DNA of 64,000 nt, from contig CM025855.1 of the NCBI GenBank assembly GCA_003952965.2, positions 15,618,286-15,682,285 of the forward strand, in the 5' to 3' direction. Shown here piece by piece: positions 47,201 through 59,976 of this stretch; position 1 is the first letter of the stretch; each line of letters opens with the position of its first letter. Below the pieces are notes generated by a model. It saw only the letters and a list, made by a program, of their open reading frames with translations, had not been told where the DNA came from and made no database searches. Position numbers and translations under genes: made by a program. The stretch is from Morella rubra (lineage: Eukaryota; Streptophyta; Magnoliopsida; Fagales; Myricaceae).

Positions 47201-50200
47201 TCTTTTTCTCTCCAAAAAAAAAAAAAAAAGAAAGAAAACAAAAACGAGAAAAAGGTTCACGTACTTTCGATATTGGACATTTTCGTTGCTATTAGCGATG
47301 TTCTACAAGACGAGAACAATCCACTTTTAAGACTTTTGATATCTAGCAGCCACTTTCAACCTGCCCCGTTGGAAAATCTTTTCTTTTCTTTCACAGCTAG
47401 TTGGGTTTTATGAGTATGTTGATTATAAAATGGACACTGCGACTGTTGCTTAGTTGCATCATTCAACGTAGAGACTAGAGCAGGGGTTAGAGAAAATGAA
47501 AAAGAAGAAGGAATATTCAGACACTTTTTGAAAAATCCTTTTAAACTTTGGTCAATATGTAATGATATTTTCCTCGCAAGTATCTAGGGTCCACTAGAGG
47601 AGAGAAGGACAATTCTTTTAAACTTTTTATTTTTATGTGTCAATTACCAGGATGCTCTTCTATTCATCGCCTCCAGAAGTTTTTGACTCTCCGTTTAGTT
47701 AGGACTCATTAATGTAGTATCAATAATGTCAGAAACTAAATTATTGAGAAATAAAAACCATTCTACAAGGTGGTGATGTTTGGTTAGAAATAATTTTCAA
47801 CTTTCTAATAATTTTTTTTTTAAGCATGACACAACTAAAATCAAAATCTCATAATTTTCATGTATTTTTTGTCATAAAAAGGGGTGCCGCACTAAGAAAG
47901 AAAAGAGAGTCAGAGTACTAGAACAACAGAAAATATAATTAATTGATTTCCTCAATTGAGATTTCCTTTAAATTAAGAATCTCGATCCAGAAAAAAAAAA
48001 ACCTTAAATGGCAAATGCAGCAATGTCATAAAATATCTCTCGTACTATCGCTTATCGCCTCAAGATCACGAAGCATTGAGCAATCTCTCGGCTAACGACA
48101 TTATTCAGTTTCATCATTTTCTCTTTCCATGATGAAATACACTACAATTGCAAACAATTCAAAAGTAATAAGTAAAATTCGAAATCAAACTTTATCTGCG
48201 GTGTCCTCCTCACAAGTCTTGCAAAATTCTAAACGTATAATGACGACTGGCAGAGTAACAGTACCATTGTGATTTTCTGGCTACTTAATTAACTTAATAG
48301 AATAATTGAGATTAATTTTTTTTAAGAAAATAAATACAATATCATTTCTGAATTGATAATTAAATAAAAAAAATTGAGATTAATTTACCGTTATATATTT
48401 AAAAAAACATCAATAAAAATATATATAACCGTTTTTAAATGGAGTTATTAAATTGTTCTGCCTTGCAGCTTTACCTCATACAATTCCTCTAGAGACATTT
48501 ATTCTAAACTATTGTCAAGATTGCTGCGGTACTACCAAGTTTGTTACTTTTTTTTTTCTTTAATTTTGTATTTTCTTTGATAATTGCCATGTCTTCAATA
48601 CATTTTTAATTGTTTCTCCATTTTCTGACATCACAACTTAATTGGATTGATCTGGCGGCCCCAAAGCGATACTTTTAATAGTCTTCTAAAGAAAACGTCC
48701 AAGGGCTAACAAGCGCTAGATATTGACCATTCATGAATAGTCCGCATTCCTTTCGGTAGTGACATTTTCGTTGCTAGAATTAACGTTCCATAGGATGAAG
48801 GCAGCCACTTTGGACTTGCTGTGTTCGAAAAATCCTTTCTTTCTTTTCTTTTTTTTCTAGATAATCTTTCTTTCTTTTCACTGCAAGTTTCTAATTAGTT
48901 TTCGGGCTGTTGGGTCTTCAATACCTTTATTTTAGAGTGGGCCCCGCGAATGTTGATCAATCTCAGTATTCATTATTCAACACGTTATTGTGGGCTTAGA
49001 AAAAACACACGTTATTGTGGACCCAAATTCGCCAACAGCACGTTATTGGGTTAATAGACTAATAGTGACATTAATTTTGGTCTCTTTCTTCTCTTCTTGG
49101 TGTCTAGAACTTCAGTGGGTTACTAATGACATTTGAGTCAGCTAATATCTGCAGTCCACGACATGAAGATAATTCTGTTCAACTTTTCTTATTTGTCAGC
49201 TTTCATGAATCTTCTCTTTTCACTCTCGGTGAGGTTTTCGACTTTGACTATCTAGTTGAGTCCCTAATTAATGAGTTCATTAACAACCATTTATCTGACC
49301 TAAGAGGATAGAAAAAAAAATGAGAGAAGCTTATTAGGACACCTTTGACTTTGAAAGCAAATATCTGTAAATTTCAAAGAATAAAAAGTCTTGCAAAATT
49401 TTAAACGTATGTCTATGGACACAGATGTTGAGAAGATCAACTTGCTAATTGTTGATCAAAAAAAGACTCCTATCCTAATTGAGGACCACTGCCAATAATG
49501 ACGATTGGTAGTGACAGTTCAATTGTCATTTCCTAGCTATTTTAATCAACTTAATTGGGTTAATTTTTTCTCCCCTTTACTTACACCAGAACTTAATTGG
49601 GTTGATCTTATGTGTTTGAATAGTCTTCTGAAGAAAATCAAGGGCTAACAAGGGCCAGATATTGATAAGGTGTCCCTTCATTGTACAAGGACCCTAATCA
49701 TGTTCCTTTCGGTAGTGACACTTTCGTTGCTAGAATTAAAGTTGCACAGGATGAGTACAATCCATCGAAAGACAGCCACTTTGGCCTTGTGAAAAATCCT
49801 TTCGTTTTTTTCCTCTTTTTTTTTTTTTTTTTTTTGAGCAATTCTTTCTTTTCTTTTCATTGCAGGTTTCTAATTAGTTTCCGGTAGTTGGATCTTCAGT
49901 ACCTTCATTATAGAGTAGGCCCTGCGAATGTTGATCAATCTCAGTATTCAACACGTTATTGTGGACCTAGATTCGCCAACAACTGTTGCATCCATACTAT
50001 TTCTTTTTCTTTTTTCTTCATTATAGAGTGGGCCCTGCGAATGTTGATCAATCTCAGTATTCAACACGTTATTGTGGACCCAGATTCGCCAACAACTGTT
50101 GCATCCATACTATTTCTTTTTTTAAAAAAAAAAAAAAAGTTATACCATGTGAGAAGACTCTCGGGATCCCCATAGTTTTGTTACACGCGACCTCAAAGAA

Positions 50201-50990
50201 CGTATAATGGTAAGTTAAGAATTCTGATCTCTAGTAATGGTGAAATTCAAACTCACACTATTTTGTCGAGTTACAAAAAAAATTGTTCTTTAAATCATTG
50301 AATTATCTATTACCTTAGGAGCACCTCACCCAAACGTGTAGTGTAAAAGATTGTGATCATAGGTCGTGTTATACATGTCTTGTTTTTGTTTGAGCAAGAA
50401 GCGTATTTCTTTTCCTTTTCGTGACTAGCACTTAAGTGGCATATTTTATTGGGTCAATAGCCACATTTTAAATAATCGTTACTATCTGCAGTCCACAAGA
50501 TGAGAATAATCATATTAAACTCTTTGTATTTGTCAACTATCGTAAATTTTTTCATTATATTTTCAGAGAGGTTTCGAGTCTCTGACTAGTTGGATCCGTA
50601 ATTAATGAGTTTATTATAAACCATTCAAATCTCAATGTAAAAAAAAGGATAGAAAAAAATTGAGAAAGTAGCTGATTAGGACACCTTTGTTTTGGAAAGC
50701 AATTTGTAAAATTCAAAGAATAAAGTGGGCGTATTCTTTGGGTTGCACTTTGATATTTGGACATTTTAGTTGCTATTATGGACGTCCTACTGGACGAGAA
50801 CAATCCATTTAGACTTTTGCCATCTAGCAGTCACTCTCAATCCTTTCTTTCCTTTCACAGCAGGTTTCCAATTACCATGCGACTGTTGCTCAGTTGCATC
50901 GATCATTCAGATTGCAACGTAGAGTAGGGGTCAGAGAAAATGAGAAAGAAGAAGGAATATTCGGAACTAAATTATTCATTGTAGTATCAA
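47201..50990. repeat. Block of diverged internal repeats (unit C)
   Basis: Core copies at about 47270-47400, 48735-48890, 49700-49875 and 50755-50870; the 113-bp tandem pair is at 49903-50120. No gene recognised. Confidence 0.6.
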
Positions 50991-51075
50991 TAATGTCTGA
51001 AATTAAATTATTGAGAAACAAATACTATTCTACAAGATAAAGTACTGTAAAACAAATACTTAGAAGTTTTCTAAG

Positions 51076-51450
51076 GTGATGTTTGGTTAGGAATAATTTT
51101 TAACTTTTTAATAAATTTTTTTAAAAAGTCAAGACACAACTAAATATTAAAATCACAAAATTTTCACACAAATTTCAAAGCTTTTCACGTCAACTTTAAT
51201 ATTTTGTCATAAAAAAAATAACTATATCAAATATTCTCTCTTTACTTTTTAATAGATTTAATTATTTTTCATTAAATTTTTTTTATCAATTGTCCATTTA
51301 CTTCTTAACAAACTTCTGTAAAAATAATTCTACATTCAAACACTCTTAAACTTTTCCACTAACTTTTCACAAGTTCCATAAAAAGTCAAACTCTCATATT
51401 TTCTTTTACAAATTCAAAATTTTTTAAAATTTTTACTTCCCAAATATCAG
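51076..51450. mobile_element. 375-bp hAT-type MITE (unit C)
   Basis: Flanked by TTCTAAG (51069-51075, 51451-51457). Same insertion as in A and B. Confidence 0.75.
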
Positions 51451-51457
51451 TTCTAAG

Positions 51458-51938
51458 ACTTAACGAGGGTACCGGCATCCAAATTGAAAACAGAATCCTC
51501 CCTTACCCTCTATCATCGTTCTTGAGCTGAGTGATATATATTGGCACCGGGCACGATGGATTGAAAACCGGAGATGAAAACTTATGGCATAAAGATGAAG
51601 CAATCGCCTATCAAAATGATTGAAGTTTCATCATTTGCTATTTCCGTGACTAATAAACTGCATTAATTGCGAACATTTAAAAAATATTTTTACAGGATTA
51701 ACGTTTACCAATAAATGAACTTATGTTATTTGCACAGATTTTCCGCTCAAGAGTTATGCGTACGAATTTAGAATATATATATATATACACGTGATTGCAT
51801 GCTTCATAGGTAACATAGTACGTATTACAGTTTCAGCAAAGAAACGAAAACGAAAGAATAGGAGAATGTGTGCCAAGTGAAATGAGATTACTTCACACGA
51901 GTACTGGTCGTAGATAAATGATTTTTTTTGGGTGAATG
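51458..51938. other. Intergenic, no gene seen (unit C)
   Basis: Spacer between transposons with a TA microsatellite near 51773-51788. Confidence 0.6.
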
Positions 51939-51946
51939 GTAATCAG

Positions 51947-52886
51947 CAGCGGCAGAACCAATTAAAATTTAAGGGTGTCAAACTTTAAAGGCGAAATGAC
52001 AAAAAAAAAATTTCCCTTCATAATGCAAGAGTTACAATGTCAAAAATTAAGGACTAAAAGTATTAAAAATATTAAATACATGTAACGTACTAGGTACTGC
52101 GACTGAGAGGTGACAATTGAATCCTACGACTTGCATTTTCTGAAAATGTTACAAAATGGCTTTGAACTTCAGTAACAATATTATTCGGACTAAACATAAT
52201 GCGAAGTCTTTTTGAACTACTATCAGTTTCAGAATTAATAGCCACGTTAGGAGTATAGACGACTCCACGCTGCGTGGCTTTTTTATCACAAACTTATCTA
52301 TTAAAAAAATAAAACAAAACAAAATAGCTGAATACACACGACTTACAACCCCTCTAATTATTATAAAATTCAAATCCATTATCCCAATACTGCCCAAATC
52401 TCTCTAATTATTAGACTTTTAAAATCCCAATGTCTATCTTTCCCCACCAACAATTCACCTCTTAAAACTAGTGAAGGTTTTGAGTTTTGACTAACCCTCA
52501 TTGGGATCATGCTCTCCAATGTCCATGGCTTCGAATGCCCCCAAAAAATAACAATTTTTTCATTTAGAGCACCAAGTGAAAGGAACACTAGCAAACAAAA
52601 CAAATTCTGCTAGAAAGATCATCTTTAGTAACACGGCAGCAAAAGAGCAGATAGTAAAACAAAGAAAGAAGCAACTTCAAACCAGAAGTAACAAAGAGTC
52701 TACAACTTCTGCACTTAGTCAATTTAGTCCCGCTCAAGATAAAGCCCTAGTTGGCGTGGGCTTAATGAATATCAAGCCCAAACCAACTTATGAAAAAATA
52801 AAAATAAAAATACATCTAAAATTTTATTTTGGGTGGAACAATGGGTAGCGACCGCCCTGATTTGCTACCCTCTCGTTCCGCCACTG
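51947..52886 (-). mobile_element. Non-autonomous hAT-type transposon (unit C)
   Basis: Ends CAGCGGCAGAAC and GTTCCGCCACTG as in B. The transposase N-terminal stretch is shifted here by small losses near 52253-52260 and 52300-52315. Confidence 0.75.
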
Positions 52887-53159
52887 GGAATTAGAATATT
52901 ACTAAAAGATGGCTAGAACCCAATAGTAGATCTGAGTAATAAGAATTACAAAAGATAATTGTTTGTAATTACCAACACCAACAAGAAACAGCTTGAACAC
53001 CCTACAAATAGAAGAACATAAAAAATTAACAGCAATAATATGTGAGTACGTACACAGTACCATTACAATGCATCCTGAGCAAACTTTCAATACACCTACA
53101 CTTATTTTGATTTTGGGATAACTTGTTTATAATATTCCTGACTTTCAATTCACGTGCAT

Positions 53160-55530
53160 TTACTCTAACTCTGGGATGACTTGTAACTCTTGGTTTACAC
53201 GTCTTGGATGCATACTTGCTTTGACTCTTGTAAGACCCGATGAGGTAAAAGGATTAGGAGGCATAGTTACGCTTTCTCCTTCTCCTTCCAACATTTGAAC
53301 CACAAGTTTCATGGAAGGACGATCCATTGGATGCCACTGGATGCACCAAAGACCCACAACCGCAAGTTTCTTTGCAATTTCAGCGTCTCCATCATCTTCA
53401 ACATAGAGTCTCAGGTCATCTTTTTGTTCCAAAAGATTGTAGACCCATTCTGGAAAGTAGACTTGGCTACTTTTTTCTGATGTAAGGCCTGTGTTTTTTC
53501 TTCCCCCAACAATTTCAAGCAGCAACATTCCAAAACTGTAAACATCTGCTTTATAAGACACGTTTCCAAAATTCCTCGAGATACTTCAGGTGCAATATAA
53601 CCCATGGTCCCCTTAATTGTAGTCATGGACACTAGACTCTGATCCTTAGAACATAACTTGGCAAGACCAAAATCAGAGATTTTTGGATTGAAGTTTATAT
53701 CTAGTAAAACATTGTGAGGTTTGATATCAAAATGGAGGATTCTTTGGTCGCAACCTTGGTGAAGATATTCAACTCCTTTGGCTATGCCAATGGCTATATC
53801 TTGCAACTTTTCCCAACCAAGAAAACAATTGTTGGTATCTGCTGAACCTATGAACTTCTCTAGTGAATTATTGGGTAAGAACTCATAAACTAGAGCTCGT
53901 CTAAATCCATCAGCACAAAAGCCAATTAAGCGAACTACATTAACGTGGTGGATCTTACCTATTGTTCCAACCTCATTGATGAATTCTTCCCCATTTCCCT
54001 TAGAAGGGTTCAGGATCTTCACTGCAACGTGAATTTCATTGGAAAGCTGTCCTTTGAACACTGTTCCATATGTTCCTTGTCCTAACTTCTCAGTAAATCC
54101 ACTTGTAATCCTTTTAATATCAGCATACGAGTACCTTGTGGGCTTAAAATTTCTGTAGTCCTCCAAAAACATATTTATCTTTGCTTGATTTTGTTTTTCT
54201 ATTTTATCGTATCTGTAGACACGGACAACTGCAAAGACCACTAGTACTAATAGAAACGAACCTACTATGGCACCTGCACGGCAAAACACATGAACGATCG
54301 TTAACGGTCAAGAAAATCCATATTCCCGACCATGAAAATTTTTGATCATCCACTGAACGACTTACCAACGTCACGCAGTCTTAGTGATGCACCTGCAAAA
54401 GTTTCTACCAAAGTTAAGCTCTCATTTTGCTTTAAATATAAATGTTGTTTACGAAATAAACATAAATTTTGCTCTAATCAAACGGCTACTGGTGAACTAC
54501 CAGCCTAAAATTCTTTCTCACACAAGCCTGGGTTTAGAAGTACTGGTATTCGGACATTGGAGTCCAACGTAAGTTTCGGTTATGTACGGGGGGATCTCCT
54601 AAGTTGTGGTTCATTAAGAAACAATTTTTCAAAAGAAATTGCTTTTCCTGAGTTGAAATTAAGGTTTGCGTATCAGGAACAGAAGGAAATCCGCGGTTGC
54701 AGAAGAGCACTGGAAAGCTAGTTATAATTAAGACTGACCAAATCAATTCATATATACCCGAAACCTGGTAAAAATGAAACCTGTGAAAAACTTTTCGAAT
54801 ACGACGGTTTGATAGAAGACAATACCTTTACTTTGTTCGGGGAAGCACTCAGTCCTTGATTTTCTTCGATTCTGCTTCAATCTACATTTTTTGCCGCCTT
54901 CTTCACAGTGTCCACACGCTGGAGTTGACCACTTCAATTCAAGAAAGTTATGACCACCGAATGCAATGTCCGTCGGAATTTGCAGAATATCATATATTTT
55001 TGTACAATTAGGTACAAAATTGGGCAAGTAATCGAAGGAATAGGAAGAATGAAGGCACAAACTTGGTGGTTAGGGCCACTAAGACAAGGGATACAACTGT
55101 CAACTTTTCGCTCCTCCAGGGAACAACTGAAAAACGTACTGTTGTCAAAACCAAAATCAGGGTCAGGCACGTTTGTGAATTGGAAAGGCGAAGAAGATAT
55201 ATCGAGTCCACGAAGGCTCCCTGGAAGGCAATGTTGTGCATCAGTTAGTTGGATTACTTGAGAAACGTAGTTGATTCTTGTGACAAACAGCTTGACTGAA
55301 TTTGGCAGCTCCAGCACCGTTTCGTTTCTATGGGTGCAGGATAGATTAAATCCTGGATAGCCACAGAGGTACTCTGGCTGGCTGTTAAGTCGGAAAGGAA
55401 ATCGGATAGGCAGGCCAGAGCTTCCACAACTTAATTCAGGACAGTCGTACTTTTGGCCGTCTCCAAGGTCTACGAGGAAGACTACAACCAAGAAGAAGTA
55501 GGAGATCACCATTTCTAAGGAAACATCCAT
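53160..55530 (-). pseudogene. LRK10L-type receptor kinase, gene 1 of unit C (two frameshifts)
   Basis: Exon 1 54836-55530, mini-exon 54366-54392, exon 3 53160-54273. The ectodomain keeps the 16 nt lost in A and B and reads MDVSLEMVISYFFLVVVFLV, CPELSCGSSGLPIRFPFRL, CGYPGFNLSCTHRNETVLEL. A 1-nt loss near 55050 then shifts the frame after QVCAF; the downstream part (SYSFDYLPNFVPNC, TPACGHCEEGGKKC) lies in another frame. Exon 3 is 1114 nt against 1115 in A and B because one A is missing near 53580, just after GYIAPE in the activation segment. This removes the C-lobe in frame. The catalytic HFD and DFG precede the break. Either a pseudogene or two indel errors. Confidence 0.8.
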
Positions 55531-55979
55531 CTCCGTTGTCTGTGAGTACTTTCTCAGCCTCTTAAAATATCTCTAATCTGGGTTGCGAAGGAATTTATGG
55601 GCCAGTTGTTTCTCCGATGATTACTTGGCACCTTGCTCAAGGGACCAGGAAATTTCTGGGTGGGATTCTCGCGGCGTCAGGCCATGTGCTAATGGTACTC
55701 TTATATCCGCGGTCTAATTTTCCTTCAATTAATTTTTATTTTTTTGGATAATTCTTTCACTGCTACTTCATTTGAAAAAAATTTACCTGGAGTCGCACGA
55801 AAGTTAACTGGGTCAACCCTGTCGAGCTTCTCTTGTTTTTTTTTTTTTTTTTTTTTCTTTCTTTTTCTGCGCTGTCGAGCTCTTCTTGGACTTTCTTAAA
55901 ATTCTTTTAAGATGATGCCGCTCGCATTTGTGATTTGTCTGCAGATTACAAAAGCTATACCTTCTCTCTCTCTCTCTCA
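55531..55979. promoter_or_regulatory. Bidirectional promoter between divergent LRK10L genes (unit C)
   Basis: 449 bp between start codons. One W-box core (GGTCAA, 55811-55816) within GTTAACTGGGTCAACCC, against two in A and B. A long T-tract (about 55838-55856) and a duplicated CTGTCGAGCT phrase replace the second. CT microsatellite just before the gene-2 start. Confidence 0.55.
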
Positions 55980-57437
55980 ATGGCAAGAGCAGTCCCCTTC
56001 ACTGCAGGACTGACAGTCCTTTTTGTTCTTGTGCTAGTCCACCAAAGTTGCAGTGCTAAGGATGGGCAGCGCTGTGCTCCTTCTTCCTGCGGCAATCTCA
56101 ACATAAGCTATCCGTTTCGATTGAAAGACGATCCAGATCCAGAGTGCGGCGACCATAGGTATAACCTGTCATGTGAGAACAACCAGGCAGTGTTATACTT
56201 GTATGTGGGAAAATACTTCGTCCGGGAAATCAATTACACTGGCTATAAAATTCGACTTGTAGACTCGGGTATTCAGGAGGATAATCACTCCTTCATTCCT
56301 CGTTATTTTCTTAACCGTCCCAGTTTTCGTTGGATATATCCGTTATATTCCAGGTCTTACCCGTCAATAAAAACTGGGGGGCAGTGTGATTCTGGGTTCT
56401 GGACTCTGGACCTTCCCGATGTACGATCATTGGGTTTGTTTTTCCTGAGTTGCGAAACACAAGTGAATTCTGAGTATTACTTGGACACGTCTTCTTGCTT
56501 GAAGAAGGGATCAGAATCTTCTCCCAACTCTTCATTATCCCATTCCAAAGGGTATACATACGTTACAGTTGGTTACAATTCCTTAGCGGAGTTAGAGGTG
56601 TTGTGCCGAATAGAGCAAATGTCTCTCACATCGTGGCAGCTGCCAGCTGGAGAATATTACCCAACTACCTGTACCGACGTTTACAATGAAGTGACCTACG
56701 GTTTTGAGCTTTCATGGTTCCAAGTATATTGTGATAACTTCACAGATGATGGCTATTGCTACCTCAATGACACGTCTAATTTGCCAGTTCAGTGCGACAA
56801 TTATTCTGGTACGTAAATTAGAATGCGATCGAGCTGAAAAAAACATGAGACTGCTTTTAGATTTTGTTTTTGTTTGTTTTTTAACCTTGGGCAAATGCAT
56901 GATTAGATTAACATATAACAAAAGAAAGCATATTCGCCTCTAACTAGACAGCCATAAGTTAATTAGTTGGTCCTGAAGCCCAAATGAATTTAATATCTTT
57001 CTCCGCTGATGCTAATAATTGGAACGTTATGAACAACACATGATGATATATATATATATATCCCAATGACTTGATTTTTGTTGCAATACAGTACTTATGT
57101 TGTTACTTTCTTTTGTGAAAACATTTCCAGGATATATATACCACGTCGGAAAACTATATAAAGGTGAGTTTTCTGCCTTCCCATTTCTTGATAAAGAAGG
57201 CATAATAAAAAAAAAAAATATTTATGTCATTTCGTTGGACCATAGACGTCTAATATTTTATTTAAGTACCCTTTTCGATTAATTTGTCTATTTTATCTAA
57301 TTGTTTGCCTTCGTTTTTTTTTTTAATTGTAGCTCTTCACAGGAGTCTAAAATGGATCATCATCAGTAAGAACCTTAATTACAATTTTTCGTTCGAACAC
57401 TTCACTGGCATTCAATAGTATCAGTACGTAGATTGTA

Positions 57438-57473
<36 letters not shown>

Positions 57474-59506
57474 GAATAAGAAAAATTCTGACTCTTTTTT
57501 CAAATTAGTTTCATACCGATCGATGATGTTATTCTTTGGTTTGACAACGCAGTACCACAGTTCCGTTGGCTCTTTGGCGATGGCCGTTTTACTGCCCCTT
57601 ATTTTCGGCATATTGGTGAGTTTCCGATCTCGAAATGGTCGTTTCTATGAGTTCTGCTTGTTGGCCTGTAATTAACTGTGTGCAGACGTAGTTTGATCTC
57701 ATACTTATCGATTAATTCTGACACCAGAAATTAACAATAAGAGGAACAGGAAAAATTGCAATTATTTTTTTACGAAATTAGCATCCTTTAAAATTGAATC
57801 AAATGTATACGTTGGCATCAGTTAAGGTGTAACCTAATTAAAACCTCGTTAAAAATTGTCACGAGGCAAAACTACGATCAGCTCAAGTGCCCCGTTTAAT
57901 TCCTAGACAAATTAATAAATCCTATAGCGGCCGTATGAATAGTAGTTGTCATTTCTTGTTAACAGATCTTTATGGAATTTTTACGTGGGCCTTAAACTTT
58001 TTTCGGTCACTTTCTTGATTAATTAATTGATTTACCGTCTCATCATATCTCTTTGCAGGCAACCGGCCACTACTGGAACTACTGCTTATCATAATAGTCG
58101 ACATTGGTAAGCGCGTCTCACCCTATATCTCTTGTTGATCCTCTTTCATCTTCTTTAATGTACCATTAAAGAATATTCATGAAGAAGCTTACATTTAAAC
58201 AAAGAGATACTTATAGATTGCTGGGATCTACAGAGACAAATGGTTTTTTTTTGGGGGGGGTAAGTTAGAGAGACACTTATTGACATATAAAACAACACAG
58301 AATTTTTTTACCTTAGTACAACAAGATAGCTGTTTATTTTTTAACAATTCTCGTGATGTTCCTGATCCATATATAGGACAATTCGTGGCACCGAAACTTA
58401 TACTGGGGACTCCATTTGTGGTTTGGTTCCTAATCTACACATGGCGTAGAAGGCATTTATCAATGTATGATGCTGTTGAAGAATTTCTGCAAAGCCACAA
58501 TAACCTCATGCCAATAAGGTACTCTTACTCAGAAATTAAGAAAATGACAAAAAGATTCAAGGACAAATTAGGAGAAGGAGGGTACGGCACCGTATTTAAA
58601 GGAAAACTTCGAAGTGGCCGACTTGTAGCTATAAAGATGTTAGACAAGTCCAAAGCAAATGGGCAAGATTTTATGAACGAGGTCGCAACCATTGGGAGGA
58701 TTCACCACGTTAATGTAGTGCAACTCATCGGTTTTTGTGTTGAAGGGTCAAAGCGAGCTCTTGTTTATGAGTTCATGCCTAAAGGATCTCTCAATAAGTT
58801 TGTTTGTTCAGAAGGAAGTGTCCTCCTAAGCTATGAGATAATGCATGATATTGCTCTAGGAGTGGCTTGCGGAATTGAATATTTGCATCGAGGTTGTGAA
58901 ATGCAGATTTTGCATTTTGATATCAAGCCTCACAACATTCTTTTGGATGATAATTTTGCCCCTAAGGTTTCTGACTTTGGTCTGGCAAAATTGTATTCAG
59001 TGGATGACGACATTGTTTCTATGACTGCTGCAAGGGGAACATTAGGCTATATGGCTCCCGAGTTGTTTTACAAAAACATTGGCGATGTCTCATACAAAGC
59101 TGATGTTTATAGTTTCGGAATGTTACTCATGGAAATGTTAGGTAAAAGAAATAACTTGAATGCATCTGTAGACCATTCAAGCCAAACTTATTTTCCCACA
59201 TGGGTTTATAACCAAATAGAAGAAGGAAAGCACATAGAGATAGAAGATGCAACAGAGGCCGAGAAGAAAATAAGTAAAAAGATTATCATAGTCGCTTTAT
59301 GGTGTATACAGATGAAGCCCAATGATCGTCCTTCCATGAACGAAGTTGTCAAAATGCTTGAAGGAGAAGTTGAGTGCTTACAAATGCCTCCCAAGCCTTT
59401 TCTATCAGCACTAGATGAGGGTCAAATGGAGGATATTGGACATAATATCAGCCAAACTTGCTCTTCTATTCAATCAGATGACTCAAGTCAATCTATTGAA
59501 TCGTAG
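55980..59506 (+). CDS. LRK10L-type receptor-like serine/threonine kinase, gene 2 of unit C (intact, six exons)
   Basis: The only intact receptor kinase here. Exons by splice sites: 55980-56808, 57131-57163, 57333-57365, 57553-57615, 58059-58106, 58377-59506, giving 711 aa with all junctions in phase 1. The start is the ATG after the CT tract; an in-frame TTG lies further upstream but is not a plant start. Signal peptide 1 to about 26; GUB_WAK-type domain ([27 protein letters not shown]) from about residue 30; C-terminal ectodomain with [11 protein letters not shown] and GFELSW; a membrane segment about 339-358 ([19 protein letters not shown]) followed by WRRRH. Kinase: [11 protein letters not shown] from 401, Lys422, HFD 515-517 (non-RD), DFG 535-537, GTLGYMAPE. 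Acts at the plasma membrane, probably in pathogen or wall sensing as for LRK10/PR5K-like kinases; the ligand is unknown. The four mini-exons are the least certain part. Confidence 0.85.
57441..57470. repeat. AT microsatellite in gene 2 intron
   Basis: Fifteen AT dinucleotides in the intron between mini-exons 3 and 4 of the intact gene; absent from the matching intron in A and B. Confidence 0.95.
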
Positions 59507-59828
59507 TTGCAAATTATTTGGCATGCATGTCAATATATATATGTATTAAGACTTAAAAGCTTGTACCAAAAAAGTGTGTAGTTGGTTCATGATAGCTTTC
59601 CTTATTTACATCATCTTTCACTCTTGATTCAATTTGCACATTTTGAACTAGTAGATGGAATTTTAATAATTTGAAAAGGTATATACTATTATAAACTTTG
59701 CATTGGTCATCCTCCAGTTATAGGATGTTGAATTTAACGTATTGGATTGCATAACAATTACTTCATGTCGAATGTTCGATCATATGGTGCTTTTATCATA
59801 TTTTTGATATGCAAAAGGCAAAATCAAG
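59507..59828. other. 3' flank of the intact receptor kinase
   Basis: AT-rich. Probably contains the 3' UTR and polyadenylation region; no gene seen. Confidence 0.5.
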
Positions 59829-59958
59829 GTGTTGCAATGTTGGTCAAGAATTTTTCGATTTTGGCTTGGTGGTCTTTTTCTACTTTATCAGTCCGATAGG
59901 CACGGTAGAGTAAAAAGACCACTAGGACTAAAACCAATGAGCCTAGCTAAGATGTCAC
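59829..59958 (-). pseudogene. LRK10L relic: TM-juxtamembrane fragment only
   Basis: Minus strand, after an AG acceptor at 59959-59960, reads a fragment matching the start of the gene-1 kinase exon: VLVVFLLYRAYRTDKVEKDH then QAKIEKFL, against VLVVFAVVRVYRYDKIEKQN then QAKIKIFL in unit A. A frameshift precedes it (GDILARLIG in the other frame), and similarity stops before the kinase domain. It is more diverged than the A/B/C copies, so it is an older relic of a further LRK10L gene. Confidence 0.7.
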
Positions 59959-59976
59959 CTTGCAGGTTAAACATTC

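Noticed and set aside
55935-55979. Upstream in-frame extension of the intact receptor kinase from a TTG
   Set aside because: Plant genes start at ATG; the ATG at 55980 follows the CT tract and gives a proper signal peptide.
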